From: Alentia gelatinosa
Taxonomy: Eukaryota > Annelida > Polychaeta > Phyllodocida > Polynoidae
Assembly (NCBI GenBank): GCA_950022655.1
Contig: OX465579.1
Span: 179,246,303-179,310,302, forward strand
DNA length: 64,000 bases
Direction: 5' to 3'
Shown here: positions 30,590 to 39,762 of the stretch, piece after piece
Position numbering within the stretch: the stretch's first letter is position 1
Layout: the number at the start of each line of letters is the position of its first letter
Notes under the pieces: model-generated
The model's input: the letters and a program-made list of their open reading frames with translations, nothing else
Told to the model about the DNA's origin: nothing
The model's database searches: none
Made by a program: the position numbers and the translations under genes

Positions 30590-30813
30590 GACATGACCTT
30601 GCCACATCTCTGTAGATCATTGTTGATATTTTTAGAAACATATATACAGGTTTGGCTATAGCTCAGTAACATTCAGACATAACCTCGCCACGTCTTAAGT
30701 TTAGTTGAGCAGTATGTTATAGCCTAGTAAGGTTGGGCAAAGTCAGTTTCAGTGGCTGCGTATGGGATTAGCCCCGCGACTAAGGATGGTTTAGGACATG
30801 ACTTGACCACGTC
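30590..30813 (-). promoter_or_regulatory. Three repeated hairpins in the LINE-2 spacer
   Basis: GACATGACCTTGCCACATC (30590-30608), GACATAACCTCGCCACGTC (30676-30694) and GACATGACTTGACCACGTC (30795-30813). In RNA sense each folds as GAYGUG/YAUGUC with G-U pairs and a 7-base loop. Spacing is 86 and 119. They lie between the SGNH ORF and ORF2, as does the LINE-1 array, though the sequence is different. A role in ORF2 translation or protein binding is inferred. Confidence 0.45.
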
Positions 30814-30850
30814 CCAGTAGTTTGCACTCGAGAAACGCATGACAGCAGCT

Positions 30851-31501
30851 TCAGTTACATGTGCTGTGTATGTTGTGCTTGAATGTATAAGTCAGATTTC
30901 TCGCAAATTTATCTTTGCACTCCTGGGCAAAGTGAATTCCATCAGTGGTAGTGCTGGAATATCTGTGAGAAAGTTTCCCATGCCTTGTTTTGTGGATATG
31001 TTGTACCATGTGAGGTGTCGTTGCATTATTGAGGTTATTTATTGCGTAAATAGCTTTGTTGATCTCGCCCACAGCTTCGTTTAGTTCAACTTGTTCCTCG
31101 GGGAAGGGCTCACCATTCACATTATACAATCGAAAGGAAAGTCCCATAAATTCGCAAAGAACAACCAACTTGGCTTTTGCAGCCAAGGTCAGCCCTGCCT
31201 TAGACAGCTCAGTTATAATACGGTCAGTGATCTTATTTCGGTCCTCAAAATTCGGTACAATGTTTCTGTTAGCTAACTTCGTGGAACAGTTATTTGCACC
31301 CGTCATCAGATAGATAAGGTCCAACGGTTGGTATTTATCAATATCACGGCGGGCTCTAACTATAGTTTCGTCGATTTTAGCACCAGCGTGACAGCTGGCA
31401 AAGAACTGCACATTGTTTACCCGCTGCTTGACTAGTTCACTGTCAACTCTACTCTTGAGACGGAAGCCTCTCGAGTCGGCAATAAGTAGCACTTTAAACA
31501 T
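30851..31501 (-). CDS. LINE-2 SGNH-hydrolase-like ORF
   Basis: 216 codons from ATG 31501. Block I is LIADSRGFRLKS with the candidate catalytic Ser near residue 9. Block III is MTGANNCSTK (about 75), with Asn in place of the usual Asp after the conserved Asn. Block V is TTDGIHF near residue 190, with Asp and His of the triad. Residues between share pattern and length with the LINE-1 protein (for example LVVLCEFMG against LVIICEIIG, and a common ending HSTCN / HTTCN). Intact; 40 bp after the NADAR stop. Substrate unknown; acyl-ester hydrolysis is expected for the fold. Confidence 0.8.
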   Translation of the reverse strand: MFKVLLIADSRGFRLKSRVDSELVKQRVNNVQFFASCHAGAKIDETIVRARRDIDKYQPLDLIYLMTGANNCSTKLANRNIVPNFEDRNKITDRIITELSKAGLTLAAKAKLVVLCEFMGLSFRLYNVNGEPFPEEQVELNEAVGEINKAIYAINNLNNATTPHMVQHIHKTRHGKLSHRYSSTTTDGIHFAQECKDKFARNLTYTFKHNIHSTCN

Positions 31502-31541
31502 GGTATACAGCCTGTTCTACTCACTGTTTATATTGGGGTCG

Positions 31542-32934
31542 CTAGAGGGTTTTCTTGATCTTGGCAAGGATGTTTCCCATTACATTTTCGTGTCCCTGGC
31601 GTGGCATGTTGTTTTGGTCGACTTGGTTCAGTTCGAACAGGGTGACACCGCACCCGTACACCTTGTCTTTTGTTGCCTCGTAGAAGTTGTCAGTACTGGC
31701 TTGCCTCACTTTGTCCGCGATCCACGGGTTTTGGTCTAGTTTGAGTGTTACTATTTCCTCGAGAACTTGGCGCTCTTTATCTTTCCACTTCTGATCTTTA
31801 CGGATTTTTCGAGTGATTGATTTCAGCGTGTATGGGTTTGTTGTTTCCAGGATCAATTTTGCCGCCGCGAGGTCGTTGTGATGGTTTGCAAGTCGGACCG
31901 CGTATACATGTTCGCCGAAGGGCCGCTTATGCCAAAGCGTGCGTCAATGACTTTACATCTGTAAAGATCGCTTAGCGGGCTAAGGTGGCTCTGGAAGAAG
32001 ACTCCCATGTCATTTCTAACTGTGGAGGCCTTTTCAGGGGTAATACTGAAGGGCAGATCATCATAGTTAGATTCGATGTACTGTACTCCATCAATGATTA
32101 CACCGTTTTGTTTCAGTTTGGCTTCCTTGGCCCCGCACCGTCGTGCGGCTTCGACAATCAACTGTGCTTCTTTCCTTTTGAGAAGTTCATCGTCATTTAG
32201 ATCGTTAGCAAAAGTGACTTTCTCATATTTGGTACCCCCAATTTAGCCTTCAGACCAAAAATCTCTGAACGCTGTTGTTTTGTGATCAGCTTGATCTTTA
32301 TAGGCCTGATCCATTTGTTTTTCTGATTGTTTATGTTTGTGTTTTGCTGTTTGCCGATCCTGAAGGCCCCTTGGGTCATCGCAAAAGGGAAACTGGTGCC
32401 CAGTGTGTTGAATAGATCATTTACTACCACATACATTTTTTCATTTTCACTTTCTTCAATGCCCCTGACAATGATATTTAGACTCCTTTCATACTTTTGG
32501 TTCTGCTCGTTCGATTTTTTTAGCAATTCAATGTCCGAGTCATGTTCCGCTACTTTCTTGTCGGTCGCTGTCATGGCTTCCCTCGCCTCCTTCGTTTCGG
32601 CCATATGATCTGTCAGTTTTTTTGTTAAGTCAGTTACCACTTGTTTTTGATCGTTGGTCTCAGCACTAACCTTATCCAACTTTTCAGATAGTTTGGTATT
32701 TTCCTCTTTCAAATCGGATCTGATCTGTCCAATCTCAGTTTTTATCCAGTTGATTGAGCTTGCAAGATCTGTGATACTTTTAAGAAGTTGCTGGTGGTCT
32801 TCCGCACGGCCTGCCATTGTTGATGTTTGCAATGCATCAGCGTCGCGTCCCTGGCAACCGCTCCCTTTATCGCTCACTGTCGAAGAAGTTGAACTTGATC
32901 TTGTCACTCTGCGATGATCGCTAAGTGGATCCAT
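31542..32934 (-). pseudogene. LINE-2 ORF1: coiled coil, RRM, C-terminal domain and NADAR-like domain
   Basis: Starts at ATG 32934. Residues about 45-150 are a heptad-rich coiled coil. Next is an RRM-like segment (NIIVRGIEESENE, GAFRIGKQ, RPIKIKL), then a C-terminal domain (VTFANDLNDDELLKRKEA), as in L1 ORF1p-type RNA chaperones. After one frameshift near 32222 the frame runs into VFFQSHLSPLSDLY. After a second near 31940 it gives PFGEHVYAVRLANHHNDLAA and KWKDKERQVLEEIV. It ends with KVYGCGVTLFE and HENVMGNILAKIKK at TAG 31542. These blocks follow the order of NADAR/YbiA-like domains (S-x-x-S-x-x-Y, E-x-x-Y, W, G-x-G, G-N/x-x-G-x-(I/L)-L). NADAR proteins act on ADP-ribose-related compounds or N-glycosidic bonds; the function in a LINE is unknown. 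Confidence 0.7.
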
Positions 32935-32939
32935 GTAAG

Positions 32940-33104
32940 AATGTTATCAGTTCATACTCCATGTGTTCACGAACATTTGCACAGGTTTTCTTGCCAGAAG
33001 GCCTAGATTAATCCATGCAGAGCTAGATAGACGACCGCGCTCGACTCACGAAGGTCTTAACCGGTTGCCGCCATCACACGTACGTGTGCACACGTTGCTT
33101 CTGT
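32940..33104 (-). other. Presumed LINE-2 5' UTR and junction with Ngaro-2
   Basis: No coding frame in either element. Ngaro-2 YR residues (KNVVPDFSYSS) resume at about 33105, so the LINE 5' end lies within this interval. No target-site duplication was identified. Confidence 0.45.
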
Positions 33105-33880
33105 TAAGAATGTAGTCCCCGATTTTTCTTATTCGTCAATACAAAACTACTTGTCGGCCTTATGGACCTTGCACAAAATTAACGGGTTTGATCATGTGAC
33201 ACCTTCGGACTTTCGGATAATTTCAATGTTGAAGGGCATCAGACGTCATTTAGGCGATACTCGTTCGCAGGCCCCTACTATGACAATTGCTCATTTATCT
33301 GTGATTTTTTCTTCTTTAGATTTTTTGTTAAGTGAGGATAATATTTTTTGGTTGTGCCTCATTATAGGGTTTAGAGGGCTGTTGCGTAAATCGAATTTGT
33401 TCGACAAAGACTCCTGTATTTCAATCAAGGATGTATTTTTTTGACTGGGGCGTCTTGGTGTGTATCCGTCGTTCTAAGACGATTCAGGTTAAAGAAAGAG
33501 TATTACAGATTCTGTTCGCGAGAACATCTAACCTCAAATATTGTGTTGCTCACCATATGGGGGTTCGATTTTTATCTGGACCTACGAGTCCTGAATCACC
33601 ACTTTTGTGTTATTTCTCAGGTTCATCTTTCAAAAATTGTACTTATTATTGGTTTTCCAAAAAATTGTTTACTGTATGTCAGCGATTATCGCTTCCTAAT
33701 TACACCTCCCACTCATTGCACCGTGGTGGTGCAACTGCCCTATTGGGAGCAGGGCTACCTATTTTTGATATCAAACTACGAGGTGATTGGTCTAGTAATT
33801 GTGTTTATCAGTACTTATCAAAGACACTTCAAGAAAGAGTTGTTACTGATTCTGAAGTTTCTCAGACCTTATTTTTTTAG
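33105..33880 (+). pseudogene. Ngaro-2 tyrosine recombinase, one frameshift, altered HxxR box
   Basis: The frame resumes after LINE-2 with KNVVPDFSYSSIQNYLSALW and a core-binding region. Box I is IGFRGLLRKSNLF (catalytic Arg). At the T7 run near 33434-33440 the frame changes and continues through PLLCYF, YTSHSLHRGGATALLGAGL and LRGDWSSNCVYQYLS, which has the presumed nucleophilic Tyr, to TAG 33878-33880. In the second box, HSLHR (33710-33724) replaces the usual HSxRR, so the first Arg is His (CAC, one transition from CGC). Either this copy is catalytically damaged or the next Arg takes over. Confidence 0.78.
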
Positions 33881-33898
33881 TCGTTTGGCGGTTTGGCC

Positions 33899-34002
33899 GT
33901 GTTTTGTATCACTTGTATGTAAATCCAGTATATTTGTATACTTCGGATGTATAATAAATTATATATTTACCGCCACTCCTGCCTTGCTTGGGTCAATGAT
34001 TT
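33899..34002 (+). repeat. Ngaro-2 split direct repeat B1
   Basis: 104 bp from GTGTTTTGTATCAC to ATGATTT, repeated at 34137-34240; contains AATAAA. Confidence 0.9.
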
Positions 34003-34116
34003 GGGCGGGATAACTCCCCCAGCGGAAGTTATCCGGGTAAATCGCCAAGACCCCACTGCGCAAACTCGAAGTATCTTCTTCGCCGGCACTCGAAGAGAGC
34101 AGATCGGAAAATTTTT
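34003..34116 (+). repeat. Ngaro-2 split direct repeat A2
   Basis: 114-bp copy of A1 (23479-23592), directly following B1. Confidence 0.9.
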
Positions 34117-34136
34117 CTTGTTACTGTTCCTTACGG

Positions 34137-34240
34137 GTGTTTTGTATCACTTGTATGTAAATCCAGTATATTTGTATACTTCGGATGTATAATAAATTAT
34201 ATATTTACCGCCACTCCTGCCTTGCTTGGGTACATGATTT
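34137..34240 (+). repeat. Ngaro-2 split direct repeat B2
   Basis: 104-bp copy of B1, the 3' end of the element. Confidence 0.9.
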
Positions 34241-34529
34241 AACGTTCTTTATTGACGTCTTTATCTCATGAATCAGAACACAAAAGATAGAACGTCCACT
34301 GTGTAATTAAGTCAGATGTCAAAGTCATAGATGTTCATGACCTTTCTTATGTGTGAACAGAGGTTTAACAGCATAAATGTCAAAGTTGGCAAGTTGCCAA
34401 ATGTTCATAAGTTGATGATAGATGATGAAAAGTTATAGAACAGTTCTTCAGTACTTCAGAAAGTATCAAAGTCTTCCAGTCAAAGTCAATAATATCAAAT
34501 TCGCATGAATATCAAGTAATATCGTAAAA
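34241..34529. other. No recognised feature
   Basis: AT-rich spacer with scattered TCAAAGTC words; no gene seen. Confidence 0.45.
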
Positions 34530-34655
34530 CTGGATAAGTTTTAATCTTGGCTCCCGTATTCCACGACTGGCGTTTGGCGTAGTGATATCACGAGGCGGAG
34601 CCGAGTGGTATCCGGAACCAAACGCCAGGAGTGGCATACGGGAGCCAATATTAAA
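34530..34655. repeat. Fold-back element with 40-bp arms
   Basis: The left arm (GTTTTAATCTTGGCTCCCGT onward, through TGGCGTTTGG) pairs with the right arm ending in GGGAGCCAATATTAAAAC, with about three mismatches in 40. The centre contains GTGATATCAC. Probably a short non-autonomous DNA transposon. Confidence 0.7.
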
Positions 34656-34671
34656 ACGAATCAGGTTTTGA

Positions 34672-34838
34672 TTTTATCCTACCCCTCTCTTCAATATTTT
34701 AATATCAAAATCATGAATGAAAATCATCAAAATTCTGTATGCCCCTAGTAGCATACAAACGTCCGTATGCCAGTCAGCGTGGCATACGGAATGTCAATGT
34801 TAAGCCTATGGGATTTTATATTAGGGGTAGGATAATAG
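34672..34838. repeat. Short inverted-repeat element with inner hairpin
   Basis: TTTTATCCTACCCCT near 34674 is mirrored by AGGGGTAGGATAA near 34823. Inside, CCGTATGCCA and TGGCATACGG (about 34770-34797) form a second hairpin. GTATGCC words are shared with the preceding fold-back element. Confidence 0.55.
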
Positions 34839-35011
34839 ATATAATCAACTAATGAATCACCACATATTTGAATAGTCCTAAGTGAACTTGGAGAGTCTCT
34901 ATATCCATGCCACTTCCTGCACTTCCCATGTATAAGGAAAATAACGGGAATCTCGCTTGAGATCACACAGGATCGAGAGAACACGTGGATATATACGTAA
35001 ATGACTACGTT

Positions 35012-35667
35012 TTAGACCCCGCACCCACCAACGCCGACGCGAGCCGACGCGAGCCGATACAAAATTACCATATCGTAGCGCGTCGGGAGGCATATCGTAG
35101 CGTATCGGTTCGCGTCGGCTCGCGTCGGTGTGCGTCGTAACGTATTGGGAGGGTGCATGAAAAAGGTGCCATGGTCCCGATACACCCCGATATAGCTCAC
35201 GATGCAACCAGTGTAATCAACCATATTTCCTTTATAATTCCAGAAATAATGCATATTTAAGATTGATACTTTCTCTGTAGATACAAAACAATATTATATG
35301 ATACCTCATAATAATATCTAATGAAAAAAAACCAGTTCCAAGTTAAAGTATAAAATGATCGTTTTGAGACCCTTATTTACCATCAAATTTCACAATTTTT
35401 GCAGAGCCGCATCAGCATTATATATTCTAGAGATTCTGAAAATTTCATAATTTTCTATCAATTATTTCATATGATTTCCCGTTTAAAGAATCATCTATAC
35501 ACTGCGATGCGCACCGACGCGCTACGACGCGCTACGACAATCGATACATGATACACCAACTGCCCCTATAAGCTCTACGATTTTGCTACGATATGAATTT
35601 TGTATCGGAAGGATTATATCGGGGCGCGTCGGTTCGCGTCGGGAGCCCGGTGGACACCCCCCCTTAG
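35012..35667. mobile_element. Non-autonomous DNA element with CGACGCG-rich inverted termini
   Basis: About 650 bp. The left end has CCGACGCGAGCCGACGCGAG then CGATACAAAATT. The right end is the inverse, AATTTTGTATCGG then GGGGCGCGTCGG and TTCGCGTCGGG. Additional CGACGCG/CGCGTCG words lie inside (35060-35140, 35510-35540). TTAG flanks both ends (35012-35015, 35664-35667) and could be a target duplication, although it is short. No transposase frame is present. Confidence 0.65.
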
Positions 35668-35687
35668 TCTCAGGAACACCCTAAGGG

Positions 35688-35766
35688 AACTCCAGAGGGA
35701 ACTCCAGAGGGAACTCCAGAGGGAACTCCAGAGGGAACTCCAGAGGGAACTCCAGAGGGAACTCCA
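35688..35766. repeat. 12-bp tandem repeat
   Basis: GGAACTCCAGAG repeated about 6.5 times without change. The reading frame over it gives a Leu-Gln-Arg-Glu series, but nothing supports a gene. Confidence 0.9.
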
Positions 35767-36026
35767 ACCAACGTCACAGACACGTCAGTCGAGCTGCACT
35801 TAGGGCTTGATGCGGTTTACTTATAAAAAACGGTCAGTAGTAGATGGAAATGTCACCTTCCATATAGCAATCTACTTCATAGACCAATGATACATTGGTA
35901 CTTAGAGTATCAAACAAATAAAACATAAATATAAAATAACTATATATTTTATCAAAATACTTTCAAACATAAATAACTGCAATCTTGTACTGTATTTGAC
36001 TGAAGCACAATAGGGCCCAGCATAAT

Positions 36027-36073
36027 TTAGCTGGTTCCCCTGTCTGCTCCAAATCAATTAGGGGAACCAGCGT
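36027..36073. repeat. Short hairpin
   Basis: GCTGGTTCCCCT and AGGGGAACCAGC flank an 18-base loop. Confidence 0.7.
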
Positions 36074-38237
36074 CAATTCAAGGTCTTTTCAAATAGTGCG
36101 TTACCTGTCCCATTCTTTATTTGGGCAGGGAACCTGTCTAAGGTACAGTAATCTGAGAGTTCTGAGGGGCGCTGTAATGCCAGAGTCCTAGACTAGTAAG
36201 TCCCAGAGTCGCCATTGGATGAGAGGCTTGACCACTAGCACTATTTGACACTATTTTATTTTATTTTGAATTTTTCGTTCCGTTGGAACTGTGTCATGGC
36301 TCACAGAACAAAAAAAATCAAAATATACAGTCCCCAACCAGGGGAAGGTATGTGACAGCTATGACTACACAGAATAGAGAGAAGTACCACCATAGATATT
36401 CCCAACGGGCGAAAAATGATCCAGGGCTGACAAATCCCCCTTTCGACAAACATTTGGAGGGAAAGACCACAGAAGACCACCTCCACAACATTTCCCTGAC
36501 GAGACTGAAGAACAGTTGATACAACAAGATAATTGAGAGTGTAATAACTCTCGCTACGCACAAAAAACAACCCACACACTGGCAAAAAACGAAGCCAATG
36601 TGAAAACAATTCCAAGTTGGCACTTATCCAATTTGGCAAGGGACAGCAACCCAGGGCTTTCCTCCTTGTCTTAGTTTGACTGGGAGCTGGAAAACTTGGC
36701 TTTCCCAGCTTGCAAGCTCACACGGTCTGAACTCCATAGAGCCTCCAGAGGTAACTAAACTCCCGATTATCGCCCCTAGTAAAGCAAAGTTACGCTCCCC
36801 ATAGACTTGGCACACTACGACAACATGAACCACAGTTTTCTTATGTATAATTGGAGAAACTGAATATAATTTCGGATTTCTATGTAGAAATAGCTGAAAT
36901 TTCGATTTCTGGCATTTCAATCTCTGAAAACCGTTAAACTGCATCAATTCTGGGTTACGGGTAAGGGTCTATCACCATACCACGTCGGTAATCAGCGAAA
37001 ATCGGAACTTGTGAATAGACTGAATTATGGGATACCTCAATAGGGTCTATAGGAACTGTGTGTATGAATACATGGCGCCCCTTAGAACTGTCAACGCAGA
37101 TCGGCACACAGCCCACTGCGCCACGGCTCTAAACCAATCGTGACATGCTGGACCAATCAAATCACTAGAAACTGGATATGCAGATGAGGAGGCGGGAACT
37201 TCACCCGCTTCCCTTCCCTCGCGGTGGGATAGGACATGTATCGAAACGCCTCATCTACACATCTATTTGACACTCATTTTTTCCAATTATGTGGTCACTG
37301 TAAGAAAAGTTGTTGTGTGATGGGCTTTGAGATTTAGTCTCGTAGAAAAATTGTTGATCCCAGAACAAACAAAGTATTTTATCCAATATGGCCACCAGTT
37401 ATGTGTTCCTGGTTTGACTGTATCGGTGGAGTGAATAGATGGTTGGTGATGCCTAAACCACAGATCAGCAGACTGTACCTATCGGCAGCAGAATCTGCGT
37501 TGATTGGTATGGTGCAGATGTCTTTCTATTTCGGACTGCTCAATCCGCCACCTTCCTAACTGCTTATACTTCATTAGACCCATGGTTCAATTTATATTCT
37601 CATATTCCTCATATATATTGTAGATTGTCTTTTATTAAATGATTGTCTTTTATTAAATGATGAATATTTGTGCATTCTTTAACCTACGCTCTGTACTTCT
37701 GCTTCAGAACAATTGTAGGCTTAGTAGAGATCAATATCAGCAATAATTCAAATAATCTATACTCAATTAATGTATCTCATATGAAGGCAGCAACCTGGGA
37801 AATACCCAGGTGATACCAGGATAAAAACAATGTCTACCATGCAATCCTCCTCCAAATTAACTTCCCTCACATTCTGATAGATAATGCACATTCCGCCCTC
37901 ATGGTCGAAGCTCTAGTTAGATTGGGCTTATGACAAAACACACAACCAGCATGCTACACCATTTAGCAAGTTCCTTATCAGAATATGTACCAGCTATGGC
38001 TCGAATGAGGGCCCCAGGGTAAATTGAGTGGTCATGGTAAAATGAAGGTTCATGAGATTTAGAAAATCTTCTTTTATAATGACATATCAATGATGATATC
38101 CAGTTTTACCCTAAGAAAACTAGATCCAATATGACATATCAGTAGTCAGCTTATTCTCTATATTGGGTGGAGTAGCAGGCCATTTCATTCCGGTTCTTAT
38201 TGAAATAGGTATTTGATATACATATGTTTGTACTTGC
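36074..38237. other. No recognised feature
   Basis: About 2.2 kb of mixed sequence upstream of the host gene's first exon. Short open frames (for example 36283-36519) show no family motif. The promoter of the host gene should lie toward the right end, but no clear TATA box or initiator can be fixed. Confidence 0.4.
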
Positions 38238-38400
38238 TTGTCTGGATTGAGCAACATCTATCTGAAATTTGACACAAGTTCTCGGAGAGTTTCTTCCTGT
38301 TCGTGACATCCCTATCAAAGTGTCAACACTCAGATGATAGCAGTTTGTTTCAATATAGGGGCCATGGGGGCCAGCTTCACTCAAAGTCCGTAATTTTCTC
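38238..38400 (+). repeat. Dispersed repeat, copy 1 (GGCCATGGGGGCCAGCTT family)
   Basis: Contains ACACTCAGATGATAGCAGT, TTTGTTTCAATA and GGGGCCATGGGGGCCAGCTT, shared with 41275-41420 and, in reverse and more diverged form, with 43190-43300. It ends 30 bp before the signal-peptide exon and may include promoter or 5' UTR sequence. Confidence 0.6.
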
Positions 38401-38429
38401 TGTATGTCTGAACCTCTTCACTGGTAAAG

Positions 38430-38508
38430 ATGTGCACCCATTTCCGCAGCATGACTTTGTCAATCTGCCTCGTTGTGTGGCTTCTCACCGCTACTGCAGC
38501 TGCAGCAG
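38430..38508 (+). CDS. Host gene exon 1: signal peptide
   Basis: ATG 38430; MCTHFRSM, then the hydrophobic core TLSICLVVWLLTATAAAA, and an Ala-rich cleavage region. The exon ends with G before GTAAGAG (38509), giving phase 1. A second Met at residue 8 could also serve as start. Intron 1 is 5.5 kb. The role is to direct the product into the secretory pathway. Confidence 0.72.
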
Positions 38509-38895
38509 GTAAGAGTGTCTCTTTTATTGCAGCTTGACATATATATAGCACTGTAAAATGTGTGTAACATTGTCTTTTTCTACTTACTTTTCAAGGGATG
38601 GCGGGGTGAAATCATAAAAGTTGATCTAACCCAGGACAGAGTTTGTAAAAAAAATCATCTAGTATCATGGGGAAGAAGGGGTGAAATATGTTGCCTGACA
38701 GTATCAAATCCGCTCCTTCTAAAAGCTGTCATCATTACCATGTTTGGTGGTGGGTTACCAATTCTAATTCTAGGTGGTAATTGTGCCAATGATTATACTC
38801 AAATATTTCATATAGCCAGATAATTAGGTAAATCATTTATAACTTAACACCCATCTGATGAATTTGTGTGCTAATGCCAAAAATTAAAAAAGATA

Positions 38896-39072
38896 AGGGA
38901 CCTGTTTCAATAGTAGTAAATTCTCTCGTAGTTTGCCTCACCAACAAAATAGTGGCACTTCGAGTTTCAATAGGAGAGGATGGCAACAGTGAGCGGCACT
39001 TTGAATCTAAGCGGCACCAACAGTGGTAGTACCCGTTTCAATAGTTAGTGAGTTCTCACTGTTACTGCCACT
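38896..39072. repeat. MITE-like element (CTGTTTCAATAG ends)
   Basis: Begins GGGACCTGTTTCAATAG and has GAGCGGCACTTTGAATC and several GTTTCAATAG words. It resembles, in reverse orientation, the insert at 63145-63328, which ends CTTTTGAAACAGTTCCC. No coding capacity. Confidence 0.55.
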
Positions 39073-39577
39073 GTTCATGAGAGGGTCTACGCTCTCGTAT
39101 TGATCAAAAAGAAAATTTTAAAACATATTTTATCAGATGTTATGACCTATCTAAGTTAAGAAAAAAATGTGCTTAACGATTTCAAATATTTTTTGAAACC
39201 CTATCTTTATTTTCATGTTTCTCTAGTGATCAACTCCTTTGTGAGAACCATTATTCTATTTGAACCACAAACTGCTGTCCCTGCACCACTCGGCTGGGAA
39301 GGGAAGGACCACCTCAACAACCACTTATGAAACGAGACTTTATAGTCTCTGCTGTAAGTGCCTTTGTTAACTCCCGCTGTTGCGGTTGACATTCCCTGAT
39401 ATAATAAAATAAGAAAAGGTCTATCATAGAGTCTCTAATGTTTTGATACTGTGATTGACATAAATCATAGAAAATCGATGGCATATCCTGAGGTTCTACA
39501 ATTCCAAAATGGCCGTAAACCGGGTTTCACCGATTCTGTCTAGCCCTTCTGATTCCTCCCGAGGACTGCGATATGGC
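39073..39577. other. Host intron 1, no recognised feature
   Basis: Intronic sequence with no coding signature. Confidence 0.4.
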
Positions 39578-39762
39578 CAATGTCTATGTGGTGTGGGAAG
39601 TAAGAGAACTCTCACCTCGGTAAATATGTAGGGGTGAAATGTCTACCTAAATTCATCACATAGATTCCATCACCACCCTTGTAGTGTAAAAGAACCTTGA
39701 GAAAGTCTGGTAAGAACCATTACTGGTTAACCGGACTTTAAATCAGACCAACAAACCAACCG
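39578..39762 (+). mobile_element. SINE, 5'-truncated copy
   Basis: Shares ATGTCTATGTGGTGTGGGAA, GAACTCTCACCTCGG, CACCACCCTTGT and AAGAACCTTGAGAAAGTCTG with the complete SINE at 46686-47010. The tRNA-like head is absent. Confidence 0.75.

Larger units (their letters stand above)
26641..33100 (-). mobile_element. LINE-2 (NADAR + SGNH + EN-RT lineage), near full length
   Basis: Minus-strand non-LTR element of about 6.4 kb. RNA order: ORF1 with coiled coil, RRM-like and C-terminal domain followed by a NADAR-type domain (32934-31542), an SGNH-hydrolase ORF (31501-30851), a spacer of about 1 kb with three repeated hairpins (30813-30590), endonuclease-RT (about 29829-27014), a 3' stem-loop (26725-26675) and an A tail seen as T19 at 26641-26659. 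It shares SGNH, endonuclease-RT, spacer logic and 3' stem with LINE-1. It has at least three frameshifts. The 5' end lies between 32935 and 33100. Confidence 0.85.
23479..34240 (+). mobile_element. Ngaro-2, YR retrotransposon split by LINE-2
   Basis: Split direct repeats A1 (23479-23592), B1 (33899-34002), A2 (34003-34116), B2 (34137-34240). The A copies are 114 bp and the B copies 104 bp, each pair almost identical, and B1 abuts A2 exactly. Inside are a Gag-like ORF, RT/RNase H and YR on the plus strand. LINE-2 (about 26641-33100, minus strand) occupies the end of RNase H. Without it the element would be about 4.3 kb. It is a different family from Ngaro-1, with lower GC and little protein similarity outside catalytic blocks. 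Confidence 0.88.

Noticed and set aside
35600..35803. ORF with Leu-Gln-Arg-Glu repeats
   Set aside because: Product of a perfect 12-bp tandem repeat joined to a DNA element's terminus; no splice or start context.
38560..38823. ORF with hydrophobic stretch after exon 1
   Set aside because: It lies directly behind the splice donor of exon 1, has no acceptor in phase and no family motif; exon 1 joins 44021 in phase without it.
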